A DNA stretch of 64,000 nt from Saccharolobus shibatae B12. GTDB taxonomy: Archaea > Thermoproteota > Thermoprotei_A > Sulfolobales > Sulfolobaceae. This document shows, piece after piece, positions 54,659 to 63,232 of this stretch. Both the position numbers and the translations under genes were made by a program. The stretch lies in the NCBI RefSeq assembly GCF_019175345.1, contig NZ_CP077717.1, positions 2,138,001 to 2,202,000 on the forward strand, written 5' to 3'. A model generated the notes under the pieces. The model did not search any database, was not told where the DNA came from, and worked only from the letters and a program-made list of their open reading frames with translations. How positions within the stretch are numbered: position 1 is the first letter of the stretch; each line of letters begins with the position of its first letter.

Positions 54659-55919
54659 AATAAGGGGAATTTACGCTACAGCGTTAACGTCAATTTTTTC
54701 TTCTTTCTCATACGAAATTGTACAGCAATCTGCGGAGATAGCTGAGCGATTTATGCTGGAAGTAAATAATTTACCAGCAGACATTACCATAAAGGATTTT
54801 GAGGATGATAGAGGCAAGATCATCGTGATGGGAAATGGAATTATTGAGGAGGACCTACATTATGTATTTAAGTACTCATTCCACTGGAGAAGTCCTATCA
54901 AACTATACTCGGTAATAGAAACAGACGAAAGTTGCACTTACGGTAACTTTAAAGTAGAACCATGCCTAGAAGAGGGAATCGTTATAAAACCGCCTTATGA
55001 TGGAAAAATAGTATTAAGTGAGACTAAGGCTGTAAGTAAGTACGCAATGGTATGGAGAGGGAAGGGAGTAACTACTTTTTCCGAGCACATCAACAATGAG
55101 GAGGAAAGGCTGAGGCTACTAACCTTAAGTTCACCTCTTAATAGAAAAGGATATAACGTAAAGTGGAGAAGCAATGCAAAATATGGAGCACTAAATGAAT
55201 TAAAGGAAGATCTAGAGAGATTAGTATTGAGATATGAAAATAGGGAGTTTAGAGATCAAGGAGAGGATTTCTATTTAATAACCCTTTCATTACCGGATAA
55301 ACTGCACTTAGATGAAGCCAGAAAGAGCATAGTTAACACCATTAAGTACCATCATATGTTAAAGTTAAGTTATAATAGGGAAGTGGACTCCCTAGAAAAG
55401 GATAAGGAAGGTTCTCCAGTTAAATTATTAGAAGCGCTAATTTCCGATTTCATGAAGATTGAGCACATTAAGGCTGATGGAAAAGCGATCTACCTAAGAG
55501 GTGGGAAAGTAATTGAGAAGGAAGTTAATAATGACGGATATAGAATCACTCTTAGGCGTGAGTTTAACGGTAATGGAGTTCTGGATGGTATAGGAAAAAG
55601 GATAGAGAATGGTGACTATGATATTGTAGAGTACAATTCTGATAAGTGGTATCAGATTCATAAGTATTATAGTGGTATAGATAACTCGTTAAAGGGAATC
55701 TATATTAATATATCAACACCACCAGAATTACTTAGAGGGAAAATAAGGTATTTAGATTTGGAAATTGATATTGCAATTAGAGATTCAGAAATAATAGTAT
55801 TGGATGAGGATGAGCTAAATAAAAAAAGCATTTACATGCACTCTTCACTAGTAAATAAAGCTAAGAAAGTTGCTAATTATTTAATAGATTATATCCAACA
55901 AAATAAGCTGATTTTATAG
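54642..55919 (+). CDS. FAU-1-type ribonuclease / RNA-binding protein (DUF402), 425 aa
   Basis: An RNA-binding protein related to FAU-1 of Pyrococcus. The N-terminal 75 residues are an S1/RNase E-like part (GRVRIRGIYATAL, VNNLPADITIKDF), and the C-terminus is the DUF402 domain, ending with LRYLDLEIDIAI-like strand (here KIRYLDLEIDIAI) and VLDEDELNKKS. These match the probable ribonuclease FAU-1 family, which cuts or binds AU-rich RNA and takes part in 5S rRNA processing in archaea. The start at ATG 54642 lies 17 bp inside the aconitase gene, so the two are co-translated. The link with an iron-sulfur enzyme is unexplained. Confidence 0.75.
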   Translation: MKGRVRIRGIYATALTSIFSSFSYEIVQQSAEIAERFMLEVNNLPADITIKDFEDDRGKIIVMGNGIIEEDLHYVFKYSFHWRSPIKLYSVIETDESCTYGNFKVEPCLEEGIVIKPPYDGKIVLSETKAVSKYAMVWRGKGVTTFSEHINNEEERLRLLTLSSPLNRKGYNVKWRSNAKYGALNELKEDLERLVLRYENREFRDQGEDFYLITLSLPDKLHLDEARKSIVNTIKYHHMLKLSYNREVDSLEKDKEGSPVKLLEALISDFMKIEHIKADGKAIYLRGGKVIEKEVNNDGYRITLRREFNGNGVLDGIGKRIENGDYDIVEYNSDKWYQIHKYYSGIDNSLKGIYINISTPPELLRGKIRYLDLEIDIAIRDSEIIVLDEDELNKKSIYMHSSLVNKAKKVANYLIDYIQQNKLIL

Positions 55920-56073
55920 AATTATAGTCAAGATATTCTATAAAGTAAATGCCGTCATTTATTAAAAACTATTCAATCTTCTAGGAAAATACATAATGAC
56001 AAATTAGCTTTTTGTTTAGTTTGATCAACGTTAATTAAGAAATAATTAAATATTACCAAGATGAGATATACAT

Positions 56074-56625
56074 ATGAAATTAAATGGAATTGACATTTCA
56101 TCTATAATTTCAACTGAAACTAGTTACATAATAACTAGGTATGAGTTCGTGGATTCCTTGGCAGAGGAATTTCCAGCATATATATCATATGATTTAAATA
56201 ATAACGTTCTGCGAAAGCTCATAATATTTGATCCTCCAAAAATTGGTTTTAACTTCTATCCTAATTACAAATATACTGTAAAGATAATTGAAAGTACTGA
56301 TAACTTGTACTCACTTAAAGGTAGTGATAAACTACTGATAGCACTAAAAGCCTACAAAAAGGTCATAGGAGAAATGATTGGATTGATGACAAAACTGCAT
56401 TTTCTTGGAATAAAGAATGAAAGACTCTATCGAATGTTAATTTTGAATGACGTACCAATCATAGCGTCCAATAAAAAGGAATTGATGGACAAATTAATAG
56501 ATTATTTAAAAGAAAATTATTATGTTACAGTCTCTAATATACCTACAATTGTTGATGGGATTGAATATAAGGAAAGAAATGATGTAAAGGTTTTAGACGT
56601 AGATTACACTGCCATCATTCCCTAA
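56074..56625 (+). CDS. Hypothetical protein, 183 aa
   Basis: A soluble mixed alpha/beta protein that I do not recognise. It opens with KLNGIDISSIISTETSYIITRYEF, followed by strands and by a helical middle (KAYKKVIGEMIGLMTKLHFLG) and a C-terminal strand pair. It has no cysteine and no membrane segment. It is preceded by 154 bp without a gene and converges on the VWA gene, overlapping its 3' end by 11 bp. Nothing in its neighbourhood gives a clear role, although it sits at the edge of the ArnA/ArnB-type cluster. Confidence 0.6.
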   Translation: MKLNGIDISSIISTETSYIITRYEFVDSLAEEFPAYISYDLNNNVLRKLIIFDPPKIGFNFYPNYKYTVKIIESTDNLYSLKGSDKLLIALKAYKKVIGEMIGLMTKLHFLGIKNERLYRMLILNDVPIIASNKKELMDKLIDYLKENYYVTVSNIPTIVDGIEYKERNDVKVLDVDYTAIIP

Positions 56626-57757
56626 GCTTTCTAGTAACCTCACTAGTAACTTCTTTTGATAGCCTTTTAGTCTGTTCAACAGTACCTATCCTTTTAGTGG
56701 TCTCTAATCCCTCTGACAACCTTCTAGTAGTCTCCATGAAGTCTATCCTCCTAGTCTGTTGGGCTATTTCATTTAGTTGATTAAGAGTTTTCGTAGCCTC
56801 AATCAATTGTTCAGCTTGAACTTGCTTAGCGTACTTATCCAACAGTTCGTAGTACCTATATTCATTTATCACATCATTATTTATACCAGATACAAAGGTG
56901 TTTTGATCCTGCGCTCTCTTAACTTGAACAACTTGCAGTAACGATTCAGGTTTATTGGTTACTGGATCCTCATAATTGACTTTCACAGTTAAGAAGTTAC
57001 CCTCATAATTGGCTGGTAAAATGGTTTCTCCAAAGATTTTGATAACATTCTCTATTCCATTCACTTTTACGGGTGTTGTAGCGTAATTCAAAAGTTTCAC
57101 ATTACCCTCAGCAGTTATATCAACTGTAACGTTCTTTGCAGCTATTTGCGTTACAGCCTTTTGAGGAAGCTTTTGAGGTATCTCATTAGCATCTGAAATA
57201 TGATACATTACTCCACTTGTCTTATCACTAATATTCTGTAACAATTGTTCATTGTAATCATCTCCAATTCCGAAGGAATACACTTGCATTTTTTCGAAAT
57301 AAGGTAACTTTAAATAGTTCCCCACATTCGTCTCATCAGTTGGATTACCATCAGTTAGCAATAATAGGTAAGTTGGCATTTGATATTTCTTTGCTAAACT
57401 ATTTGCAGTTAAGATAGCGGTATAGAGTGCAGTTTGCCCTCCTGCAGTTATCTGTAATATCTCATTGGTTAAGTCTAGAGGGTCAACGAATTCCTTAATC
57501 ACGTTCACATTTGATGAGAAAGTTATGAAGGAAACCTTATTACCCTTAGGTATTCTCTTAAATAGCTCTATGGCACCTTGTTTAGCTAACTCTATTTTAT
57601 ATCCCGTCATGGACCCACTAGTATCAAGAGCTACAATGTAGTGGAAGCCCGTAGCTGATCCCAATTTCTCTGGAACTAATAATACCTTGAAAATGTACCT
57701 AACATCTCCGCTAAATGAGTACTTATGACTTGTATCTACTCTTAATGAAAGAGTCAC
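56615..57757 (-). CDS. VWA-domain protein (ArnB-like, vWA2), 380 aa
   Basis: A von Willebrand factor A protein with an intact MIDAS motif: DTSGS at residues 45-49 and LLLTDGNPTDE further on. After the VWA domain comes a beta-rich middle (about 205-290) and a helical C-terminal tail full of T-R-R and T-K-R elements (QQTRRIDF, ETTRRLSE, ETTKRIG, EQTKRLSK, EVTRKLRE). These threonines are likely kinase targets for recognition by the FHA protein encoded two genes away. In S. acidocaldarius similar proteins regulate archaellum expression. It is downstream of the phosphatase gene (10-bp gap). Confidence 0.8.
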   Translation of the reverse strand: MTLSLRVDTSHKYSFSGDVRYIFKVLLVPEKLGSATGFHYIVALDTSGSMTGYKIELAKQGAIELFKRIPKGNKVSFITFSSNVNVIKEFVDPLDLTNEILQITAGGQTALYTAILTANSLAKKYQMPTYLLLLTDGNPTDETNVGNYLKLPYFEKMQVYSFGIGDDYNEQLLQNISDKTSGVMYHISDANEIPQKLPQKAVTQIAAKNVTVDITAEGNVKLLNYATTPVKVNGIENVIKIFGETILPANYEGNFLTVKVNYEDPVTNKPESLLQVVQVKRAQDQNTFVSGINNDVINEYRYYELLDKYAKQVQAEQLIEATKTLNQLNEIAQQTRRIDFMETTRRLSEGLETTKRIGTVEQTKRLSKEVTSEVTRKLRE

Positions 57758-57767
57758 ATTACATCAC

Positions 57768-58577
57768 CTAAACATACGCGTAATCAAATTCCCCCTCTTT
57801 TGTCATAACTAAAATTCCAGCCCTCATGTGATGATACCTACTGGAAAAAACCGTAATTACTTTACCACTCATGTCAGTCCTAAAACCATCTGCCACCTCA
57901 TGCCCCCTTATTATACCCTTTAAAGAATTGTTCTCCAAGAAATTATCAACAACCCTTTTCCCAAAGAAATATATCCCCTCCCCCCTTATACTTGGTAAGA
58001 AGTCTAGATCGTCAATCCCCTCCCTCGGATCATTCCACAATAACTGAAAGGCTATTGGGTTATCTGGATTCACATCTGGTCTAGGTAACTGTTTAATCTC
58101 CTCAACCTTCTCCAAACCCATTGGTAAACCTCCATGAACGCAAAAATACTCATTAACTACAGCAGCATAGGGCATATAGGAGAAAAGCTCAACAAACATT
58201 TCGTAGTTTTCTTCCCCCAACTTTTCCTTAACCTCCTCCTTAAATCCATAATACTCATTGGTTATTGGACTCTCGTGATTCCCTCTCAATACTATATACT
58301 TATTAGGATTCTCTACCATCTTACGTAAGATTAAGAGTAAGTTTCCCAATTGATCCTCTCCCCTATCAACGTAATCCCCCAAAAACACTACTAAATCAGC
58401 GTTATCAGCGAAATCGGAAAAAACCTTACTGGTAACGTCAATTGCACCGTGCGTATCTCCAACAAAAATCACGTTACCGTTGACTTCAAAATTTCCCGCA
58501 AATGGCGAATCGTATTTGGATTTATACATTTCAACAGCACTACTCACAACGCTCTTAACTTCATCTAAATTCATCAT
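57768..58577 (-). CDS. PP1/PP2A-type protein serine/threonine phosphatase, 269 aa
   Basis: A metallophosphatase of the PPP family with every core motif: GDTHG (D41, H43), GDYVDRGE (about 67-74), RGNHE (about 99-103), and VHGG and RGHE further on. The size (269) is that of the compact archaeal PP1-arch enzymes. It removes phosphate from serine or threonine. It is translated with the FHA gene (4-bp overlap), and is followed by the VWA gene. In S. acidocaldarius the corresponding PP2A phosphatase controls the phosphorylation state of ArnA and ArnB, so the same regulatory job is probable here. Confidence 0.9.
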   Translation of the reverse strand: MMNLDEVKSVVSSAVEMYKSKYDSPFAGNFEVNGNVIFVGDTHGAIDVTSKVFSDFADNADLVVFLGDYVDRGEDQLGNLLLILRKMVENPNKYIVLRGNHESPITNEYYGFKEEVKEKLGEENYEMFVELFSYMPYAAVVNEYFCVHGGLPMGLEKVEEIKQLPRPDVNPDNPIAFQLLWNDPREGIDDLDFLPSIRGEGIYFFGKRVVDNFLENNSLKGIIRGHEVADGFRTDMSGKVITVFSSRYHHMRAGILVMTKEGEFDYAYV

Positions 58578-59200
58578 TCTCCCACAATTCTCACTACAGT
58601 ATTATTACCTAGTTTTATAATTGAATTAGGCTGAACCTTAACTTTCCCCTTCACCGGCTGAAATACTTTTCCATCATAGATATAAGTACCATTAGTGCTG
58701 TTCAGATCCTCTAGGTACAACTCGTTGTTCTCAAAACTAATAATTGCGTGTTTTCTAGATACCTCGGGATCTGGGATAACTATTACGTTTTCTGGACTTC
58801 TGCCTATGGATATTGAGGGAAATATATCGAAATCTAGGGGTAATTTAGTCTTATTAAATGCTGGATTAGGAGTATTGATAAAAAGGAGATAATATTTACT
58901 TACAGTAGTTGTAGCTAGCTGAGGCTGTTCAAGTTTTGGTTCACTAGGCTGTTCAACTACCACTTGCTGAGGTGTCTGTTGCTCGGCTGCTGACTGTTGC
59001 TCTGATGTTGTGGATTGTTGAGCAAGTTGTTGCTCAGCTGCTGGCTGTTGCTCTACTGACTGTTGTCCACTTGCTTGATTTTCAACGGAAGGTACCGGAG
59101 CTTGCTCCGCTTGTTGCTCTGGTTTTTTAGTACCACATTTGATGCAAAATAGAGAGTCGTCTGCATTTTCATAACCGCAAACTGGACATTTCCATGTCAT
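58574..59200 (-). CDS. arnA: ArnA-like zinc-ribbon/FHA protein, 208 aa
   Basis: A phospho-threonine reader. The N-terminus is a zinc ribbon, CPVCGYENADDSLFCIKC in outline (C-x2-C ... C-x2-C). A linker of about 75 residues rich in Q, E, A and P follows, likely disordered. The C-terminal FHA domain has GRSPEN, SRKHA and NSTNGTY. The whole plan matches ArnA of S. acidocaldarius, which represses archaellum expression together with the VWA protein ArnB. The TATA box and ATG 59200 are divergent from the second VWA gene at 59255. It starts the operon FHA-phosphatase-VWA. Confidence 0.8.
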   Translation of the reverse strand: MTWKCPVCGYENADDSLFCIKCGTKKPEQQAEQAPVPSVENQASGQQSVEQQPAAEQQLAQQSTTSEQQSAAEQQTPQQVVVEQPSEPKLEQPQLATTTVSKYYLLFINTPNPAFNKTKLPLDFDIFPSISIGRSPENVIVIPDPEVSRKHAIISFENNELYLEDLNSTNGTYIYDGKVFQPVKGKVKVQPNSIIKLGNNTVVRIVGE

Positions 59201-59254
59201 GTTTGTATAAAAGGCGTCATAGTACTTAAAAATTTCTACTATAATATCTTAGAT

Positions 59255-60325
59255 ATGACTATTGCTATTAACCTTAAACAATCACATACTTACGCTTATA
59301 GCGATAGACCAACTGAAGTAGGCTTTGTCATTTACATAACCCCTCAGCAAATTTCAGTAACAAGTAGCATACACTATATCATAATGATTGATAATAGTCC
59401 ATCAATGCGTGGTGAAAAGCTAAATACTGCAGTACAATCAGCCCAAAAGCTTTTATATAATTTAAATGAGGGAAATTACGTAACGCTAATTCTCTTCTCT
59501 AACCACCCTGAAATAAAGTATCAAGGACCAGCTAAAGGAATAATAACTTTCGATGTAGGTAAAGGATATACCACTAGGCTTCATGAAGCCGTTAGCTTCA
59601 CCATTAACCTAGCTAAACAATCACAAGTACCTACTAAAATCATCATGCTAACTGACGGAAAACCAACTGATAAGAGGAACGTTAAGGATTATGAAAAACT
59701 TGATATTCCACCAAACACTCAAATAATTACAGTAGGAATAGGCAACGATTATAATGAAAGAATATTAAAGAAATTAGCAGATAGATCATCAGGAAAATTT
59801 TACCATATAAAAGATATATCTGAATTGCCTAATGTTTTTGAGAGCCAAAGAACTACATCAACATATGCACATAACTTGAATTTAATAGTTCCTCAGGGCT
59901 TTATGCCTTTTAATTACGATCTTCCCATAAGAATACCAATAGTAGAAAAGCTAATTGCAGTGTATGGAAGTCTCGTCATACCTGCTGGAAAGGAACCATA
60001 CACGATTACGTTCAGTGCAGACTATATCGACCCTATAGATAATCAAAGAAAGACGGTAACAAAAAGCGTTATTTTACAAAGAGGTAATCCGCAAGTTGTG
60101 GAAAGTCATGTGGATAGAGATGTGATACTGGAGATTAGATACTATAGATTACTAAGAGAGTACTCAGAAGCTTTAGAGGCTGGAAAAGATGCAACCAAAG
60201 TGCTCAATGAGTTAAAGAGAGTTGCCGAAGAAACTAAAAGACCAGAATTAATTGAGGAGACTAAAAAGTTGAGTAATGATAGTAAGAGTGATTTATCAGA
60301 AATAACTAGAAAGATGCGACAATGA
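59255..60325 (+). CDS. arnB: ArnB-like VWA-domain protein, 356 aa
   Basis: The second VWA protein, with a MIDAS motif DNSPS (residues 46-50) in which P replaces G, and the later MLTDGKPTDKRN. The overall order is the same as in 56615-57757: VWA domain, beta-rich part and a C-terminal helix with ETKRPELIEETKKLS and EITRKMRQ. Position next to the FHA gene fits ArnB of S. acidocaldarius (arnA and arnB adjacent). Its phosphorylated threonines are proposed to bind the FHA domain. It starts at ATG 59255 and overlaps trm10 by 4 bp. Confidence 0.7.
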   Translation: MTIAINLKQSHTYAYSDRPTEVGFVIYITPQQISVTSSIHYIIMIDNSPSMRGEKLNTAVQSAQKLLYNLNEGNYVTLILFSNHPEIKYQGPAKGIITFDVGKGYTTRLHEAVSFTINLAKQSQVPTKIIMLTDGKPTDKRNVKDYEKLDIPPNTQIITVGIGNDYNERILKKLADRSSGKFYHIKDISELPNVFESQRTTSTYAHNLNLIVPQGFMPFNYDLPIRIPIVEKLIAVYGSLVIPAGKEPYTITFSADYIDPIDNQRKTVTKSVILQRGNPQVVESHVDRDVILEIRYYRLLREYSEALEAGKDATKVLNELKRVAEETKRPELIEETKKLSNDSKSDLSEITRKMRQ

Positions 60326-61248
60326 TCTTAGGTAAAGCTTTAGCAAGATATCTCACAAACACTCTTGGAATAGAGACATTAAAAATTTCTACTCTGAAAA
60401 AACTATTCAAAACTGGATATCTACAATCAATTGCAATAAACATGCTTCTTTACGATTATGGAATATCTAAAAAACACGATTATGGTAAGGTTACATCTGT
60501 TGAAGAAAAGATAAAGATTCTAAAAGGAAGAGGAGAGGAAATTACGGATTACGTTTTGTTAAAAAATGGGGAGATAAAGATATCCAGTGACATAATACCG
60601 AAAAGTCCGCAATTCATAATAGATTTAGGGAATATTGATTTATTACAAGACGAGGAGAAAACAAGTCTAGAACAACAAATACAAGTTTCGATAAAAACCA
60701 TTAGGGAGTACTTGTTTGACTATAATCTGAAGTTAGCTCATACTCCAGATTCTTTCAAATTGGAAAGTAGAAATAAAATAGAGATTCTTAATCACATCCC
60801 TAAAGATAACGCTATTGTGCTAAACCCTTATGGTGACACCATTGCAAATGAGGAGATAATAAGGAATACTAAGTTTTTCATAATTGGGGGGATAGTTGAT
60901 AAGGGAAGAAGACTTAAGAACGCGACCTATGATCTATCAAGAAAATATGGATATGATGAGTTACCACAAGTCAAGATTTCGTTAAGAAATTCTACAGTCG
61001 GAGTCCCAGATAGAATAAATTCTATTATAGAGATACTATTGAAAGTCATTGTAGGAAATAACCTAGAAGAGGCTATTATATCAACCCAATCAAATGCTGA
61101 CAAAGTAAGCAGGTTAGTTAGGGAATTGAATATGTTAGAGAAATTTGATTATGATGCAATAATTGGTTTAAAAAATTGGCTAAAAATTGACGATAAATTA
61201 TTGAAATTGGCGCTGAAGAAAAGTAAGTTTAAGACTCATATCTCATGA
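60322..61248 (+). CDS. trm10: tRNA (position 9, N1)-methyltransferase Trm10, 308 aa
   Basis: A SPOUT-type methyltransferase. The middle carries IIDLGNIDLLQDEEKTSLEQQIQVSIKTIREYLF in outline, and the SAM-binding knot is seen as NPYGDTIANEE, FFIIGGIVDKGRRLKNATYDLSR and VGVPDRINSIIEILLKVI, all typical of Trm10, which methylates N1 of A9 and/or G9 in tRNA. The length is close to that of the studied S. acidocaldarius enzyme, which modifies A9. The gene follows arnB with an ATGA overlap; this pairing does not suggest a shared function. Two helical regions flank the knot. Confidence 0.85.
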   Translation: MILGKALARYLTNTLGIETLKISTLKKLFKTGYLQSIAINMLLYDYGISKKHDYGKVTSVEEKIKILKGRGEEITDYVLLKNGEIKISSDIIPKSPQFIIDLGNIDLLQDEEKTSLEQQIQVSIKTIREYLFDYNLKLAHTPDSFKLESRNKIEILNHIPKDNAIVLNPYGDTIANEEIIRNTKFFIIGGIVDKGRRLKNATYDLSRKYGYDELPQVKISLRNSTVGVPDRINSIIEILLKVIVGNNLEEAIISTQSNADKVSRLVRELNMLEKFDYDAIIGLKNWLKIDDKLLKLALKKSKFKTHIS

Positions 61249-61274
61249 GGGGTAAAGGTTCCTTAGATTGTATA

Positions 61275-61592
61275 TCAATCAAACTCTTCTTGAATCTTCT
61301 TCCTCCCTTCAATAAACTTTCTGGGGAATGGTATTTCCTTGACTTCCTCTATCTTGATACCACTACTTCGTAACTCCTCTACTGCTTTTTTTAGATCCTC
61401 CTCGTGAGTAGCGTACTTTACCGCTTCTTTCACTTTGTTAATAGAAGGATCATTGCTCCTAAATCTCTCAGCACTAACGCTAACCCAATTATTATTGTTC
61501 CTATAAACGAAAACAACATCTTGTAAGTATCCTTGAATTACGTGCTCTACACCAGCTATGTAATAATCACCTATTTTGTAAACCTTTACCAT
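61275..61592 (-). CDS. Hypothetical protein, 105 aa
   Basis: A small soluble protein with strands at the N-terminus (VKVYKIGDYYIAGVEHVIQGY, VVFVYRNNNNWVSVSAERF) and two amphipathic helices toward the end (INKVKEAVKYATHEEDLKKAVEELRSSGI). It has no cysteine and no known motif. The start is set at ATG 61592, because the upstream codons of the longer frame (61610) run into the divergent promoter of the CoA-transferase gene. It converges with trm10, 26 bp away. Confidence 0.55.
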   Translation of the reverse strand: MVKVYKIGDYYIAGVEHVIQGYLQDVVFVYRNNNNWVSVSAERFRSNDPSINKVKEAVKYATHEEDLKKAVEELRSSGIKIEEVKEIPFPRKFIEGRKKIQEEFD

Positions 61593-61630
61593 CAATATCT
61601 TTAATAACACGTAGAAACTTAAAATTATTC

Positions 61631-62368
61631 ATGAAAAGTTACAGTGTAGATTACGTCATTAAGGCTATTTCGACATTATTAGAAGATGGTGAATTGGTAT
61701 ATATTGGCTTAAATTCAATCCCATCGCTAATTGCATCTTTCATGGCCAGGGACCTTTACGGAAAAAAGATAAGAATAATAGGAGTAGCTGAAGCCTCAAA
61801 TCCATCAAGAGTTACATTATCCCCATCTACCGGAAATCCATTCTTCGTTGAAGCCGCTCCAGTTATAATTACTGCTGACGCATTTGACTTTGCACAGAAA
61901 GGTAAACTGGATGTCATGTTCTTAGGTCCAGCCCAAATAGACGAGGAAACTAATGTAAATTTAACTATGATTGGAAATGACTACTATAATCCTAAAGTTA
62001 AATTACCCGGTGGAGCAGCAACAGCGTTTATCCTACCCCTTTCTAAAAAGGCAATACTATGGAACCTAAAACACTCTAAGCGATCTCTTGTCAAAAAGGT
62101 GGACTTCATAACTGGAACAGCAAAGTTTTCAAATAATAAAGTATTCGTAGTGACAAATTTGGGAGTTTTAGCGTATAATAGAGAGGATAGAAAATGGTAC
62201 TTAGAGGCGACCTATCCATTTAGCTCATATGAGAAAGTAGTAGAGAATACCAACTTTGAGGTAAAGAGAAAAGATAGTGAAAGGTTGATAGATCTAACTA
62301 ATGAAGATTTGAGATTCATCAATGATATGGATCCTTATAACCTTAGAAGTGCTCTAGAAACTCTATGA
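61631..62368 (+). CDS. CoA-transferase subunit B-type protein, 245 aa
   Basis: A member of the family I CoA-transferases, subunit B type. It shows LLEDGELVYIGLNSIPSLIASFMARDLYG at the start in outline, then DFAQKGKLDVMFLGPAQIDEETNVNLTMIGNDYYNPKVKLPGGAATAF, which is the usual glycine-rich region, and KAILWNLKHSKRSLVKKVDFITG. The family moves CoA between carboxylates, as in glutaconate or 3-oxoacid CoA-transferases. The active glutamate expected near the N-terminus is tentatively in VAEASNPSRV (E57 or nearby). Unusually, the A subunit gene is on the opposite strand and converges with 26 bp of overlap. Confidence 0.75.
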   Translation: MKSYSVDYVIKAISTLLEDGELVYIGLNSIPSLIASFMARDLYGKKIRIIGVAEASNPSRVTLSPSTGNPFFVEAAPVIITADAFDFAQKGKLDVMFLGPAQIDEETNVNLTMIGNDYYNPKVKLPGGAATAFILPLSKKAILWNLKHSKRSLVKKVDFITGTAKFSNNKVFVVTNLGVLAYNREDRKWYLEATYPFSSYEKVVENTNFEVKRKDSERLIDLTNEDLRFINDMDPYNLRSALETL

Positions 62369-63104
62369 TTTTCTCATAATCTGCATCATAATACGGGAAC
62401 ATACTAGTTGGCTCTGCACCCTTAGGTACATGAACTACAGCGGAAACATATTCCCCATTAATAGTTGGCCTTCTACCATAAAAGTAGGATCTAGGAACTA
62501 TCTCCTCAGCAGTTATTATGACTTTTTTGGATGCTTTTGCCTTATACTCATCTTCATAAAGTGGACCTAGAATCTCTGCATTTCCTTCTTCATCAGCCTT
62601 ATTTACATGTATAATTGCAACATCGGGGTTAATAGCTTTCACAAGTACAATTTTCTCTCCACTGAATGGATCCTCGATAACTTTCCATGTACCTTCTCTT
62701 TCATACATTTTAACTAAATCAGACCCTATTATTCCCTTAACCGGCATAAATGGTATACCAAAGCTTCCTGCCCTTATCCCAGCAATGAAAGCACCGCAAG
62801 TATCTTCCAAAATTTCAACCTCTCTTTCTTCGATCATTTTCCTAAAATGCCTTGGGATGCTTGAGAACCATTCCAAAGTAGACATGGCTATTCTCAATTT
62901 CCTTACCAATCCATATTTTAACAAGATCTCAAGACCAAAGCCAGGCTCTCTATCTATAAAATAGAGATCCTTAACTCCTCTCTTCACCAAAGCATATATA
63001 AATGCCATAGGATTTCTATGTATGCTTATACCACTTATTGTCACAGAATCTCCATTCTTCACTAGTTCCACAGCCTCTTCCAGTCTCATAAGTTTACTTT
63101 CCAT
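62343..63104 (-). CDS. CoA-transferase subunit A-type protein, 253 aa
   Basis: The A-type subunit of a family I CoA-transferase. It begins MRLEEAVELVKNGDSVTISGISIHRNPMAFIYALVKRGVKDLYFIDREPGFGLEIL in outline, with the A-subunit pattern. It continues with AGSFGIPFMPVKGIIGSDL, the substrate-binding region, and DVAIIHVNKADEEGNAEILG. The start is ATG 63104 (MESKLMRL), because the TATA-like TACTTATATATATA lies 27-30 bp upstream. A longer frame to 63149 would include the promoter. It converges with the B-subunit gene (61631-62368), which is a rare arrangement. Confidence 0.8.
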   Translation of the reverse strand: MESKLMRLEEAVELVKNGDSVTISGISIHRNPMAFIYALVKRGVKDLYFIDREPGFGLEILLKYGLVRKLRIAMSTLEWFSSIPRHFRKMIEEREVEILEDTCGAFIAGIRAGSFGIPFMPVKGIIGSDLVKMYEREGTWKVIEDPFSGEKIVLVKAINPDVAIIHVNKADEEGNAEILGPLYEDEYKAKASKKVIITAEEIVPRSYFYGRRPTINGEYVSAVVHVPKGAEPTSMFPYYDADYEKIIEFLEHF

Positions 63105-63165
63105 ATTTATAATATCTACAAAAGATATATATATAAGTACCTTCTCCACACAAAATTAGGATACA

Positions 63166-63190
63166 ATTCTCGTTTTAGGGAATTGAGAAT
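63166..63190. promoter_or_regulatory. Candidate operator of the MarR gene
   Basis: ATTCTC (63166-63171) and GAGAAT (63185-63190) form an inverted repeat with 13 bp between, and AATTC...GAATT overlaps it. It lies upstream of the MarR-type gene and near the promoter of the CoA-transferase A gene, so autoregulation or control of the CoA-transferase is possible. Confidence 0.35.
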
Positions 63191-63232
63191 AAGAGTGTAA
63201 TACAATTTAGATAGGGCTTGCGAGTTTTTGTA

